From NCBI RefSeq assembly GCF_032854445.1, contig NC_088301.1, positions 10,476,281 to 10,540,280 of the forward strand: a DNA stretch of 64,000 nt, in the 5' to 3' direction. The notes under the pieces were generated by a model. It was not told where the DNA came from and did no database searches. It saw only the letters and a list, made by a program, of their open reading frames with translations. The first letter of the stretch is position 1. The number at the start of each line of letters is the position of its first letter. A program made the translations under genes and the position numbers. This document shows, piece by piece, positions 47,701-55,850 of the stretch. Origin of the DNA: Liolophura sinensis. Lineage: Eukaryota > Mollusca > Polyplacophora > Chitonida > Chitonidae.

Positions 47701-48927
47701 ACTCGCCATATCCATCTCAGTGTGGTACCAAAAATTGATGGTAATAGTTTAGAAGTCACCAGCCACTGTTTGGATGTATAGGTGTAACGACTCGCATCAC
47801 TCAATGCGCTTTGCTGTGCTTATCCAGTGCTACACAAACAGACTGATGATACGAAGGTACATTAGTCAGCTCAGTGCTTTAATAACAAATTTGGGTAGGG
47901 GTTTCCTGCACACTGCTGGAAATCATTTTAAGTGTGCATTTTGAGGAAACCACTGAATTTCTTTATAGTCCCACATATTTCGTACATGAGTAACAAGTCA
48001 TTCATTTCTTTTGAATCAATATTAAAAAATGCTATTTTTGCATGTTTGACTGGCACTAAAGATTTATGGGCATGTGTTTGGAACAGAAGCAGTTTTTGTA
48101 GTCCAATGGCATTTGTTACATAGCAATGATGCCCAGTTTCTTTTCAACCTCTAAAGCATGTATGTGGGAAGGTCTGGCAGCAACCTGCAGATGGTCATGT
48201 TTTTAATGGAATTTTTGCATGCAACTATGATTAAAATGACACTAAAACTGATTTGTTTGTGTCAATGAAGGAGTAAACTGTCCAAATTATTGCTCTACAA
48301 CCCAGAGTTCTCTCAGAATATTGTTTTAATATACTGGATGCAGAGGGGGTTGAAAAGGTTGAAGAACATGCATGTAAAACTTAATGGTTACATACAGTGT
48401 AACATGTACAGTACATCTTTGCCACTGTGACACAATTAACCCAAACTACATGTATCTTTCCTTTGTTTTAAATAAAGAAAAAAGAAGGAAAAGCTTAATT
48501 CTGCATGAAAATATATGAACATGTACAAAAATAGCAGAAAAGTGACTTCAATACTCAGACGTCTTTTTATACAAAACTGATCAGTGGAACCAGTGAAAAC
48601 AAGTACAGTGCCTAGTATGTGGACAATACACTGATCTGAACACCAATGTAAACAAATACATATATACTGACACTGATGAGAACACCTATGTGGACACCTA
48701 CATATACATCTGTCCAGACATCAATATCAATGAACAGACACCAATTTGAGTACTGATGAGCGGCAACTCACCTGTAGTTCCTCCTTGACCCGCCTTTCTT
48801 CATCCATTGACATGCGTTTTTCATGTTTTTTGTAATATTTTCGTTTAGCTGCCTGTAGATTGAACCATGTGTAGGAGAAGGCCTTCACATGAGGCAGCAG
48901 AGCCTCGATGAAGGGATGGAACTCATC
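26946..48927 (-). CDS. NFI: Nuclear Factor I (NFI/CTF) transcription factor gene, 11 exons
   Basis: Exons in transcript order: 48927-48772, 46708-46333, 42857-42801, 37960-37874, 36004-35684, 34193-34065, 32473-32319, 31004-30830, 30486-30321, 29429-29218 and 27127-26946. They total 2016 nt in one open frame of 671 residues plus stop. Residues 1-177 are the NFI DNA-binding domain, an MH1-like zinc-binding fold that recognises TTGGC-N5-GCCAA as a dimer. They start [17 protein letters not shown] and include [20 protein letters not shown] and [11 protein letters not shown]. The remainder is the Ser/Pro-rich activation region with blocks shared with vertebrate [18 protein letters not shown], a KRLK basic motif, [29 protein letters not shown] followed by ARPV, and [17 protein letters not shown] proteins are nuclear regulators of differentiation; invertebrates usually have one gene, vertebrates four. 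The short first coding exon was not found. Confidence 0.95.
27509..27766 (-). mobile_element. Full-length SINE family 1 with 12-bp target-site duplication
   Basis: Flanked by identical CTGTAGGCATTA at 27497-27508 and 27767-27778. Read on the - strand, it begins with a tRNA-like head (CCGTGGCTCAGTTGGTTAGC, then a B-box GAGTTCAAGTCC). It continues through the conserved body (CCTCTCCCGCCGTACGTGGG) and ends in GAGTACGGCATAAAACACCA plus an AT-rich tail. The intact duplication shows it arrived by retrotransposition and is fairly young. Confidence 0.93.
28530..28848. repeat. 107-bp tandem repeat, three copies
   Basis: Copies start AAGTATGGTACATTT at 28530, 28637 and 28744. They contain CAAGCATGACCAAGGCTTCA, AACCCAGGGAACTCTATCTC and CTGTTTCCTTTCAAAACTA and differ at only a few positions. 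Confidence 0.95.
29218..29429 (-). CDS. NFI: NFI exon with [10 protein letters not shown] block (tandem acceptors)
   Basis: Donor GTACGT. The acceptor giving a continuous frame is ATATCCCAG, ending at 29430. It joins AG from the previous exon to T (serine) and continues [20 protein letters not shown]. Later comes [18 protein letters not shown] and a conserved-looking [11 protein letters not shown] stretch. A stronger-looking acceptor, CTGCCCCACAG, lies 17 bases upstream (exon start 29446). Used after the 30486-30321 exon, it shifts the frame and stops after about 23 codons (…SSAPPP). The downstream frame is firm because it alone joins the last exon in phase. Confidence 0.8.
29449..30320. other. 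NFI: NFI intron
   Basis: No repeat array or exon was recognised. A segment at about 29985-30060 (ACACATTTTGCTTGATTCTC, then ATTGATTCATCCACCTTA) matches, inverted, sequence at 55776-55850, marking a dispersed repeat. Confidence 0.6.
29985..30060 (+). repeat. Dispersed repeat, copy 1
   Basis: CACATTTTGCTTGATTCTCA and GATTCATCCACCTTA recur on the opposite strand at 55776-55850 with few changes. A weaker match (TTCTGATTGATTCATCCACA) is near 36353. The element type is not known. Confidence 0.65.
30321..30486 (-). CDS. NFI: NFI exon, Ser/Pro-rich activation region
   Basis: Acceptor TTTTTTAG, donor GTAAGA. It encodes [40 protein letters not shown] and [14 protein letters not shown] with two bases of the next codon. 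Enters in phase 1 and leaves in phase 2. Confidence 0.9.
30830..31004 (-). CDS. NFI: NFI exon, polyproline block
   Basis: Acceptor GTTGACAG, donor GTAAGT. It encodes [20 protein letters not shown], then ML with eight prolines, [10 protein letters not shown] and [13 protein letters not shown]. The MLPPPPPP…ARPV block is shared with vertebrate NFI proteins. Confidence 0.94.
31005..32318. other. NFI: NFI intron containing a MITE
   Basis: The CCCTAAA-type MITE is at 32036-32273, close to the donor of the upstream exon. The rest is unique sequence. Confidence 0.7.
32036..32273. mobile_element. MITE family, diverged copy
   Basis: The right end reads AAAATTTTAGGTCATTTAGG and the left end CCCTATAAAACGACC, a decayed version of the 1176-1340 terminal repeat. 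The core TGTTTGGAAGGTAGG and AAGTTTCAGCAGAACAAAG, then GCCTCTAAAAATGCACG, matches the copy at 59607-59800. The right end is 46 bases from the end of the NFI exon at 32319. Confidence 0.72.
32319..32473 (-). CDS. NFI: NFI exon with FVTLVCQEA block
   Basis: Acceptor GGATCAGCAG, donor GTAAGT. Two bases complete glycine, then 51 codons: [40 protein letters not shown] and [11 protein letters not shown]. The FVxLVC motif corresponds to the EFVQLVC segment of vertebrate NFIA. Leaves in phase 0. Confidence 0.94.
32699..32753. repeat. AT dinucleotide microsatellite
   Basis: About 27 uninterrupted AT units between GGCATC and AGGTCTTTC. Confidence 0.97.
32948..33490. repeat. 30-bp minisatellite, about 18 copies
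   Basis: The unit is ATGGTAGCTGAAGGCACTGA plus ATCAGCTAAC, alternating GTAGCTG and GCAGCTG. Some units carry a TAAATATGG variant one base longer. Because 30 is a multiple of three, frames on both strands stay open ([10 protein letters not shown] on +, [10 protein letters not shown] on -); these are not considered genes. Confidence 0.95.
34065..34193 (-). CDS. NFI: NFI exon, Thr/Pro/His-rich
   Basis: Acceptor TTCATTAGCAG, donor GTGAAT. It encodes [38 protein letters not shown] and GSGT. Phase 1 at both ends. Low-complexity composition is typical of the NFI activation region. Confidence 0.88.
34194..35683. other. NFI: NFI intron with degenerate repeat of about 100 bp
   Basis: About 35100-35545 holds the diverged repeat array described separately. 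The rest is unique. Confidence 0.7.
35100..35545. repeat. Degenerate tandem repeat of about 90-110 bp, four to five copies
   Basis: Each unit carries a version of ACATATAGTGCTTACATTTC, then ATCACACA, GGTATAACATGTAGTGCTAA and TCCATGAGTTAGTCAGTACA. Copies have drifted considerably, indicating an old array. Confidence 0.85.
35684..36004 (-). CDS. NFI: NFI exon with basic KRLK motif
   Basis: Acceptor GGGTTTCAG, donor GTAAAT. It has 106 full codons plus split ends: [40 protein letters not shown] and [17 protein letters not shown]-like sequence (residues 226-333). The KRLK stretch followed by an acidic [10 protein letters not shown] run and SSGW parallels vertebrate NFIA. GC content is clearly higher than in the surrounding introns. 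Confidence 0.93.
36083..36256 (-). mobile_element. SINE family 1, 5'-truncated
   Basis: Contains TATTTGATTGCTGTTTTATG, CCGTACTCAATAATATTTCA, CCAGCATTATGGTC and TTACGGCCGGAGAGGAAGCC in reverse orientation. The tRNA-like head is missing. Confidence 0.87.
36980..37500. repeat. Degenerate repeat of about 22-24 bp
   Basis: Over twenty units of GGCTTACACAGGTTGCAATA form, drifting to GGCTTATACAGGTTGCAA and GAGGCCTATGCAGGTTGC. Lengths vary, so it has no clean period. Confidence 0.88.
37874..37960 (-). CDS. NFI: NFI exon with [13 protein letters not shown] block
   Basis: Acceptor CTCAGTTCCAG, donor GTAAGT. It encodes [20 protein letters not shown] then KELLRVTR. GVFSxxEL(V/L)RV(S/T)R is a strongly conserved block just downstream of the DNA-binding domain in vertebrate NFIs. 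Phase 1 at both ends. Confidence 0.94.
37961..42800. other. NFI: Large NFI intron
   Basis: The 46-bp array at 41332-42300 is the main feature. About 38860-39060 is GC-richer with a GAGAGCGAGCTCTC palindrome, but no coding homology was seen. The rest is unique AT-rich sequence with poly(A/T) runs. Confidence 0.65.
41332..42300. repeat. 46-bp minisatellite, about 21 copies in perfect register
   Basis: The unit is CACACTATGATGCTTTATGC, GTAATGTTACCCACACACAT, GTACTT. Variant units reading GTAATTTAC occur at 41332, 41470, 42022 and 42252, all separated by exact multiples of 46, so no insertion or deletion has accumulated over 920 bases. A paired variant (GTAATGATA then GTAATTTAC) occurs at 42002 and 42232, 230 bases or five units apart. 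Confidence 0.97.
42801..42857 (-). CDS. NFI: Small NFI exon after the DNA-binding domain
   Basis: Acceptor TTCTAATACAG, donor GTATGT. Two bases complete valine, then [18 protein letters not shown] and one base of glycine. It matches the position of the ADIKD-type linker in vertebrate NFIA. At 57 nt it could be skipped without changing frame. Confidence 0.9.
42858..46332. other. NFI: NFI intron
   Basis: Apart from the SINE at 45983-46225 I see no clear repeat or gene. The palindromic ACATGTA word is frequent. Confidence 0.6.
45983..46225 (-). mobile_element. Diverged SINE family 1 copy
   Basis: Family landmarks are ACTGTACTCAAGAATATTTC, AAATTATGGTGGGAGGAAAG, GAGAGGAAGCCAGCATGAGC and TGAACTCACACCAACAGC, followed by a decayed tRNA-like head (GCTAACCCCCTAGGCCACC). 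It lies about 110 bases downstream of the DNA-binding-domain exon. Confidence 0.82.
46333..46708 (-). CDS. NFI: NFI exon: main part of the DNA-binding domain
   Basis: Acceptor ATTGGCAG, donor GTAAGA. It has 125 codons from [20 protein letters not shown] to YLANFIHSY, then one base. It contains [60 protein letters not shown] and [18 protein letters not shown]. The conserved CVLSN, RIDC, EC and LC cysteines are present; the first of the adjacent CC pair seen in human NFIA is valine here. With the 156-nt exon upstream it totals 532 nt. Confidence 0.97.
46867..47105. mobile_element. Two SINE family 1 pieces in inverted arrangement
   Basis: 46867-47023 reads in reverse orientation (GGTGTTTTATGTCATACTCA, CATTATGGAGGGAGGAAAC). 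47029-47105 reads forward (CATAATGCTGGCCATTG, TCTTGAGTACCGTGTAAAAC, AATCAAATAAATAAAC). The two tails therefore point outwards and the transcript could form a stem. Confidence 0.8.
47130..47420. repeat. 51-bp minisatellite, about 5.5 copies
   Basis: The unit is GTACAACCAGGTTACTTAGT, CACTGGTCAGGACTGGTTGT, ATACAACTCCA. Because 51 is a multiple of three, frames stay open across it; these are not treated as coding. Confidence 0.93.
48160..48198 (+). mobile_element. SINE family 1 body fragment
   Basis: ATGTGGGAAGGTCTGGCAGC followed by AACCTGCAGATGGTCATG is the most conserved part of the family body. Nothing recognisable lies on either side. Confidence 0.65.
48772..48927 (-). CDS. NFI: NFI exon: N-terminal part of the DNA-binding domain
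   Basis: Acceptor TCTGTCTGTTTGCAG, donor GTGAGT. It has 52 codons: [40 protein letters not shown] and [12 protein letters not shown]. Phase 0 at both ends. It corresponds to the start of the conserved second exon of vertebrate NFI genes, so one short coding exon with the start codon is expected upstream. Confidence 0.96.
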
Positions 48928-51900
48928 CTGCAAACAGACAGACAGACAGAGAACACATTTTAATATACAGGTATGCGTAACAATAATTGACCTTAACCTA
49001 AGAAGGGGTAGAAATATTACGTGTAGCAGGACATTCATTTTTACTTTGAGTAGAAGGCTTCTCTGGAAAAGTATCCAGCTATTCAACTGACAGACATTGA
49101 TTTAAACTTAATTACATGTACATGTGAAATATAGGCACTTTGGTCCAAACACGCAGTTACTGGCTCAGTTTTGGAAATTCCATGTAGTCGGTACATACCT
49201 TCTAATAAACACCATATATGCTCACATAGCTTAATGAATGATCTGTAAGTTGTCACTGGAGTATCTTTTTCATTGCAATAACAACATGGGTCCAAGCTGA
49301 ACTGGCTATTAGTCTCTTACAATATGTGAGTATTACATTTCCAGATTGTCCACAAATTGTCTTTAAATGCCTTCACTTCAGCCCTCTTTTTGGCACACTT
49401 ATAATTGTAAAAGAGATACTTATATCACCTTCATGATGGAATGGTTCTTTACATGTAGCAACATACAGGTTTTGATGTACTGATTGTATAATACAGTTTA
49501 CATGTATATCAAAAAACAAATGTGCTTGTACTGCAAGTACACAGCTCATGATTATAATGCACATGCTTTTACATTTACATGTGAAATACACTGTATAGAC
49601 TTTACAGGTACATGTAATATATAGACTTTAGGTCAAAATAAAGGATGTGTACATTTAGTTGTGAAACTGATGTGGCCTGTTCAGTTATATTAATACTTAA
49701 TCTTATACTTTAGAAGCCCCAAGTCTGGAAGCTTAAATACTTTGCAGAAGTATAATGGCTCTCGGTATTTCCCTGATGTCATTTGTACCAATACTGGAAT
49801 ATTCCCTTCCAACGCGACATAATGTGTACCTGCCTGTTCCTTAGCCATACTGACTGACCAAGTGATCTGTTCTGACTGGAAAATAAGCAAGCCACATGAT
49901 TCGTAATTTATACCAACAGCATATTAGCAAAATTCTCCAAATCCATATGTAACCTTTCCTTCAATAATATAAGAAGAGAGAACAGTAGTGCATATACACA
50001 CATATACAGTACAAGACCTTCAAAGGCACGGTTACTACCAATATGCACAAAATCCCACTTTAAAGTACAGTTATCCACGTACAATGTATACAAAGTCCCC
50101 AACTAACCTACATGGTGTATCCTTCTTTCCAAATGTAATAGTATGCGATACAGCTAGGCCTAACACATGATACATATTACACTGTCAGACTAAATAGAGT
50201 AGTTATATAATACACTTTCCAATTCCCCAGAGCTGCCGGAGGATGTATTGTAGGGCTAGAAGAAGCTGATGGTCAGAAGATAATAAGCATAAACAGCTGT
50301 GACAATGAGCCTCATCATACAGTCTCTCAGTGTATATATGCCAATATACTGCATGTCAAATCCAGGAGTTCAGTTCCTGGTGGAGTCTGGCATGAAGTGG
50401 TTGTGGGTTTAAGTTTTCACATACCCAAACAGAATTCTTAAAGGTTGGGTTTTATGTTATAAATTTGATCTAGATTCAAAGAGAACTAAAAAATATATTT
50501 TAAGAATAAGCACTCTACAAGATGATTGTTTTAAATCTTCCAAACTTTCCACTCCTAAAAAACACATGTACTTTGTACAAGCATATTCCCACCCCTAGGC
50601 CACTGAATCATTACTGATACCAACTGATTCATTTAGTAACTGACAAACTCCACTTATTTTGTTCACTGACATATTATACATCAAAATCAGACAGGATTCT
50701 GCTTTGATCACAGAATCCCAGAGATGTACATGACCTGTAATCAGAGGTGTTACCAGCAAGAACTTGAAAAAGTTTCAGCTCACAAAGGCAATAATTAGTT
50801 CTTCTCACCAAATATGAACAAGGGAGGAGATAGTGTCTGGGGCTACAAACTCTTCCGGGTTTATCAAGCACGACTAAATGGGACTGCTTCGGGTAATCAC
50901 CGCGGACAAAATAGCAGTAATAAGCACATAAACTAGGTGGTGAGTAGTAAGGGTGAAGGAGCCTGAGAGAGCGTCGGGGGATGGGAGCAGGAAGAGATGG
51001 GAAGGGGGGAGCTCTGTCTGAGGCCGGTCAAACTCGTCACAAGTAACATTAATTTCATTGACTAATACGATCAGCACCGCAATAAGCCAACCCTTGCACA
51101 GCCTACATCATCTCTCTTCTGTACTTCAGTCCGAGCCCCGGCAAGGAGAAACGAGAGCAGTTACAGTGTCGGTTTCCCTGCAGACGGATCCTCCAAATGG
51201 CCGTTATATCAATCATCGGTGGGCAACTAATTAATGACTGGAAAAGGGGGCTGGACCAGCCCACTCGACCAGGGCCGCACTTCAGACGGCCCTACATCTG
51301 TATGGACATAAAAAATAATATTTGGGTGGCTGATTTGGTTGTAGACATCGTCGAGTTGAACGGAGCAGAGTCCAGACAATCCAGCAGACGGACTTATTTA
51401 CATGACAGTTCTCCGCCAGACAATCAATTGCCCCAGAAACGTGGGTCCGGGTCCGCACAGCAATCAGCCGTAAGCCCAGCCAATCCAATAGAACATGCAT
51501 GGCCACCAATTGATGCCACAGAGGCAAGACATTTCTAAGATAGGTCTGATGGGCTTTCTATATGGCATAATTGTACTACATGATTGTGGCTGACCGAGTC
51601 CTTCTGAGCACACTCAGTTGCCGCTATGCCCCGCTCGGGACGCCTGTCGTACGCGTGACAGCGGCAAGGGGGAGTAATTAGAAAAACAACAGTCTCCCAA
51701 GACAGATATCAGATTAATTTCCTATATCTGATTAGTTCTTTGGCTGGGCTCTGCACGGCGACTCCACATTCTATAAGACTCTTGTATCGAGATGCTAGAT
51801 GGGTGATTGGTGACTGATCTGTAGACTCACGAGGAGAGCAGACCATGTACCCTCAGCTCATCACATGCTAAAACCCGTCACACACGTACAATCTTAGTCC

Positions 51901-52429
51901 CCGCATTCCGGAGTCCATGCAGTCCTAACACCCCAACCAGCAGTCCCTGGTTCCCTAGCCTATCCATTCGATTTCCCGACAGATACGCGCCGACAGATGG
52001 ATCCCCTCCCACCAGCGGTCAAGCCATGTCTATTGGTTTACCATACTTTCTGTTTCACCTGGACCACAGCTGTATACAGAGCTTTCTCATCAGAACTAGA
52101 TGTACATGAAAGTGATGAACTGGTTTTCTTTTACTACCTGTACATGAACACTGGAATCTGTACTGAAATGGTGCATCCAAAATAACTGCACTTAAATCTG
52201 CACATCTACATCTATAGCTATTCAATTGGATTTATTTTCTGTTTATACATTTTACTGTAGTTTAATGTCCTATCTGACAGTTTAATGGGTTCAGCAAACC
52301 AGAGGCTGGTAAACCACCAACTGGCCAAAACCAGCAAAGTCACTAGCAAATTCTCCCAAGTTTTATCATAGTTATTTGTGGTGGAAAGGAAGTGGTCTCC
52401 ACCAAACTTCATCAACAACGTTTGAAAAC
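48928..52429. other. Sequence upstream of the second NFI exon
   Basis: Presumably the long first intron and/or promoter region. I searched for a - strand ATG exon ending in phase 0 before a good donor and found none that was convincing. 50870-51990 is GC-richer and described separately. No repeats of note. Confidence 0.5.
50870..51990. promoter_or_regulatory. GC-richer, CpG-containing segment; possible promoter or 5' UTR region
   Basis: Compared with the AT-rich flanks this segment has more G+C and CpG (CGCCTGTCGTACGCGTGACA, GTCCGAGCCCCGGCAAGG). It carries homeodomain-type TAATTA cores and a TTGGC half site near 51741. It lies upstream of the NFI DNA-binding-domain exons. A + strand open frame at 51197-51538 has no recognisable domain. 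The promoter role is inference only. Confidence 0.3.
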
Positions 52430-52432
52430 AGC

Positions 52433-52776
52433 ATGGCCCCGATGACACAGTTGGTAGAGTGTCTCCTTCAGTAGCTGTAGATCCCGGGTCAATCCTGGGT
52501 TGAGTCACATTTAAGACTCTTAAAGAGGAAGTTGTACTTTTCTCGCTTGGCATTCAGCATGAACAACGACTGGTTGACCCCTATCAGTATAATTGCTTGG
52601 GTAGGGCGGCTTACTTGCCTCTGGTAAGGCATCTCAGTAAAGCAGCACTAGATAAGAGAACGGTGGAAATCTGTCCTGCAACAAGGAGGCACATTACATG
52701 CACTCTAAGGATTTCTTTGTCGTCATATGACTGAAAAACTGTACGACGTTAAACCCCAAGCACTCACTCACTCAAA
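52433..52776 (+). mobile_element. tRNA-derived SINE, family 2
   Basis: The head has an A-box-like GATGACACAGTTGGTAGAGT and a B-box-like AGATCCCGGGTCAATCC. The body includes GGTTGACCCCTATCAGTATA, TTGCTTGGGTAGGGCGGCTT and GTCGTCATATGACTGAAAAA. The tail is GTACGACGTTAAACCCCAAG, then CACTCACTCACTC. Similar elements with CACTCACTC tails are, from memory, common in mollusc genomes. Confidence 0.82.
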
Positions 52777-52855
52777 ACAACACCATTAACCATTATACAT
52801 GTACTGCCACCGTGAACACCTCGAAGAATGGAAGCATGGAATCTACAAAAATCCT

Positions 52856-52940
52856 TGTCCATGAATGGGACTGAACCCACATTTTGTGTGACAGTGATTG
52901 CAAGGCAAGCTCCTAAACAACTCAGTCACAGGGTGCACCC
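52856..52940 (-). mobile_element. tRNA-like SINE head fragment
   Basis: On the - strand, CACCCTGTGACTGAGTTGTT then TAGGAGCTTGCC resembles an A-box. GGGTTCAGTCCCATTC resembles a B-box about 50 bases later. No complete tRNA fold is evident, so a SINE remnant is more likely than a tRNA gene. Confidence 0.55.
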
Positions 52941-53517
52941 AACATTCAATTTGAGGTCCACACATTGACCATGACACAATGACATTAAAATGCATAGAAA
53001 GCTCTTTATACAAAGTAAATATAGGTGCAACCATGTACCTCAATACAAAGCAGGTGCACAAAACTCATACATCCATACATGTAGCTTATAATACATGAAC
53101 TTCCCCCCATGAGTTGAAAACCATGTGTTAGTGAGTTAACATATTTATATGTATTTCATACAACTTCTGTTTATTAATCATTTTTTACCTGCAATAAAGA
53201 AACCTGTTTGCTCTCAATAAAAACTGCTGAGATCTGCTGCTTTCTTCCCTTCACTGAACACAATGAAATTTGCCCCAGTGTGTCCTTATTTAACCCTTTT
53301 GAATGTCCACAAATACAAGAAAATATTGTGATGTGAAACCCAACTAAATGCACATCAACATGCTGTGTTCAGCTAGCACTGACAGAACCATTCTTACAGT
53401 AAAAAACAGCTAAAATATGAAGTAGGGTTCATCGCACAGACAACTAAAAACTGCGGCTAAAAAAGTGTTCAATAATTTTAGATTTTTTTTACATGGTAAA
53501 AGGTATTCAAGTATCTG

Positions 53518-53770
53518 AATACTATGGTGGGCTTTATGAGCCATACTGACAGTATCTAGGAACTCTGACATCACATCACCTTTTCTTTTTTTTTTTTTTT
53601 ACTGACGATCACCAGATGGTAGAAAGTTTGGAGAACATTATTTCAGCAATTTTTTACTCATGGGTAAAAAAAGAGTTATTCCAACATTCAATGTCATGAT
53701 TAGTGTTTAAAAAACTTCCCGGGATGTCAGAGTTCAAAAACTCTGATAATATGGCCCATACAGCCCACCC
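53518..53770. mobile_element. Foldback element with arms of about 48 bp
   Basis: The left arm holds GGTGGGCTTTATGAGCCATA, then GAACTCTGACATCA. The right arm reads, as its reverse complement, GGTGGGCTGTATGGGCCATA, then GAACTCTGACATCC. The arms are about 150 bases apart. The structure resembles a non-autonomous inverted-repeat transposon; no target duplication was clear. Confidence 0.7.
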
Positions 53771-55775
53771 AAATAAATCAATTGTTTTGAAAAAATAAAT
53801 GAAAGTATATTTAACCATAGTTTTAAGTGGTTTACTTAGTGATGCGTTTTCGCATTTTTTGAGGCCTTTTCCTTTAATATCTGCTACGGCAACTAAACTC
53901 TCTTTTCTACATGTTTCTTGGTAAAGCCCTTAACCTTTTAAGATCTAAATGGGAAGGTTGAGTATTATTTCACCCTGTGAGGTGGCGCTAATGTGAAAAC
54001 ATCAATCTATTACCAAAAACTTACTGCAGCTCAAAGTCTATGATGTTACAATGTATTAATTGCTAGTGTAATGTTGTTCTGTCGTTAATGCCATGTCATG
54101 ATGAGCTGGGGAAAAAACGTTTGAGGTCAACAGAATGGCATCAAGGTTATATTGTGGATCATCCCTGTATTTCATTTAACCTAGATTTAGAAGGTAAATG
54201 GACAGCTATAAGCTCTTGAACTACCTAGATAACTAGGCAGCATGCCATGTGTCTTAATACACCAGCATCACTGTGTTGCTTAATGACAACAATGTTACAA
54301 ATGTTGTCATTTTGCAAATTGATCTGTCCTGAAGCAAAAGCTGAAAACTATTCATGACTGCTTTGAACCCACGAAACTGCAGGCAGTTCTAGTGTATTTA
54401 TAGGATTGCTGTTTTACAATCTCTCTGATTTCTTGATCAATTTATTGACACATTAAACTGCTATGTTTGAAGATAAATATATATGTACATAGACAGTTGG
54501 GACACAGGAGTGGTGCTTTGCAGATTGTAGATTGCAACCTTTAACATTATTTGGATAAATGGTTCCAACCCCGAAGAATAATTTCCGCTAGATGCAGAAA
54601 ACAATGCAGCACTGTTCGGTTACGTAGAGTAAACATTAAGTGCTACAAGTAATACTTCACCCCAAAATAGCTTTTGTGCTTTGGTGTTTGACACCCGTAA
54701 CCTCAAGCATAACAGAAACTCATATTCTCATTTTTTGAAACCCCTGATGATTGAAACTTGGACTTCTTTCTTCCGCCTTTCAGAACAAAGCATTGTTGTC
54801 TGTGGGTATTCCCAAAACTAAGATTCAAAGAATTTTTCTCATCCTCTGTTTCAGTCATTAAGCCTAGCTGACGTAGAGGGGATAACACTGAACTGGCATA
54901 TGTACATGTATTTATATTTACATATGTAGGATTGGAGGCAGCTTAGCTGTGAATACTCTCACTGTGTACAGAAAAGTATGACTAGGTTATGTAAGCAAGC
55001 TTCAGTCAGATATAACATTTACAGTATATCCTACAGATATACATTTCTCCATGCATCTACATAGTACACAAATGCATGGAACAAGCACCACTATTAGCAA
55101 AAGGAATTTATGTATTTCATATTTTTGATAGCAGTGTAATGCGTCTTCACAGATAAGTTTTCTATCGCCATTTCACACCACAAACTTTTGTGATTAAATG
55201 AGACTTGCTTCACTTTACACAATGAGAGCGGGTAGCAGTACTAGTGAACATGTACGGACTTGAAAGTATTTGACCATGGCAGACTAACTTACACATGTTA
55301 GCCAACAATGTAGATGCATAGGTGACATGTACCGGTGCTATTCAATGCTTTATACATGCAAAACACTTAGTACAAAGTTAAAGGTATATCAATGAATTTG
55401 TGGCTGTGGATCTTTTTGAAGTTAAATACATCTGAAAACTTTTTAAAACCACATTCACTTGATACTGTACCAATGTCCTTAAAAATTTTTAATGTTAGTG
55501 CATGTGTGTCAACTTCTGTGCCCTACAAGCTTGCTAAAAGCACAAAGTGATACCTTTGCCCATTCACGTATTTATTACTAAGAGAAATTAAATAGGGGAA
55601 ACAACACTATCTCATGTTATATACATAAATAACTATATTTATCCCTAAATCATCCCCCCCTTACACATTTCACATAAAGTTTGGTAGATGCATGTAAAAA
55701 TGCACTTTCAGAAGCACATAAAGGAATTTTCTACATTAGGTTGTTCTGATAAATTGACAAAACTGTACAAAAAAT

Positions 55776-55850
55776 TCTAAAGAGGATCTATAAGGTGGAT
55801 GAATCCATGAGAATCAAGTAAAATGTGCTGCTTGAAACATGATATTATTA
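55776..55850 (-). repeat. Dispersed repeat, copy 2
   Basis: The reverse complement reads CACATTTTACTTGATTCTCA, then GGATTCATCCACCTTATAG, matching 29985-30060. The element type is unknown. Confidence 0.65.

Larger units (their letters stand above)
46709..48771. other. NFI: Intron splitting the NFI DNA-binding domain
   Basis: This 2063-nt phase-0 intron lies between Gln52 and Ser53 of the partial protein. It holds an inverted SINE arrangement (46867-47105), a 51-bp array (47130-47420) and a SINE body fragment near 48160-48198. Confidence 0.85.

Noticed and set aside
51197-51538. 113-codon + strand open frame in the GC-richer segment
   Set aside because: No recognisable domain or composition typical of a protein, and an overlapping frame on the other strand is also open. 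GC-rich DNA readily gives such frames.
51849-51890. Short MYPQL-type reading start resembling vertebrate NFI exon 1 (MYSPL)
   Set aside because: It is on the + strand, opposite to the NFI gene, and lacks a suitable donor, so it cannot be NFI exon 1.
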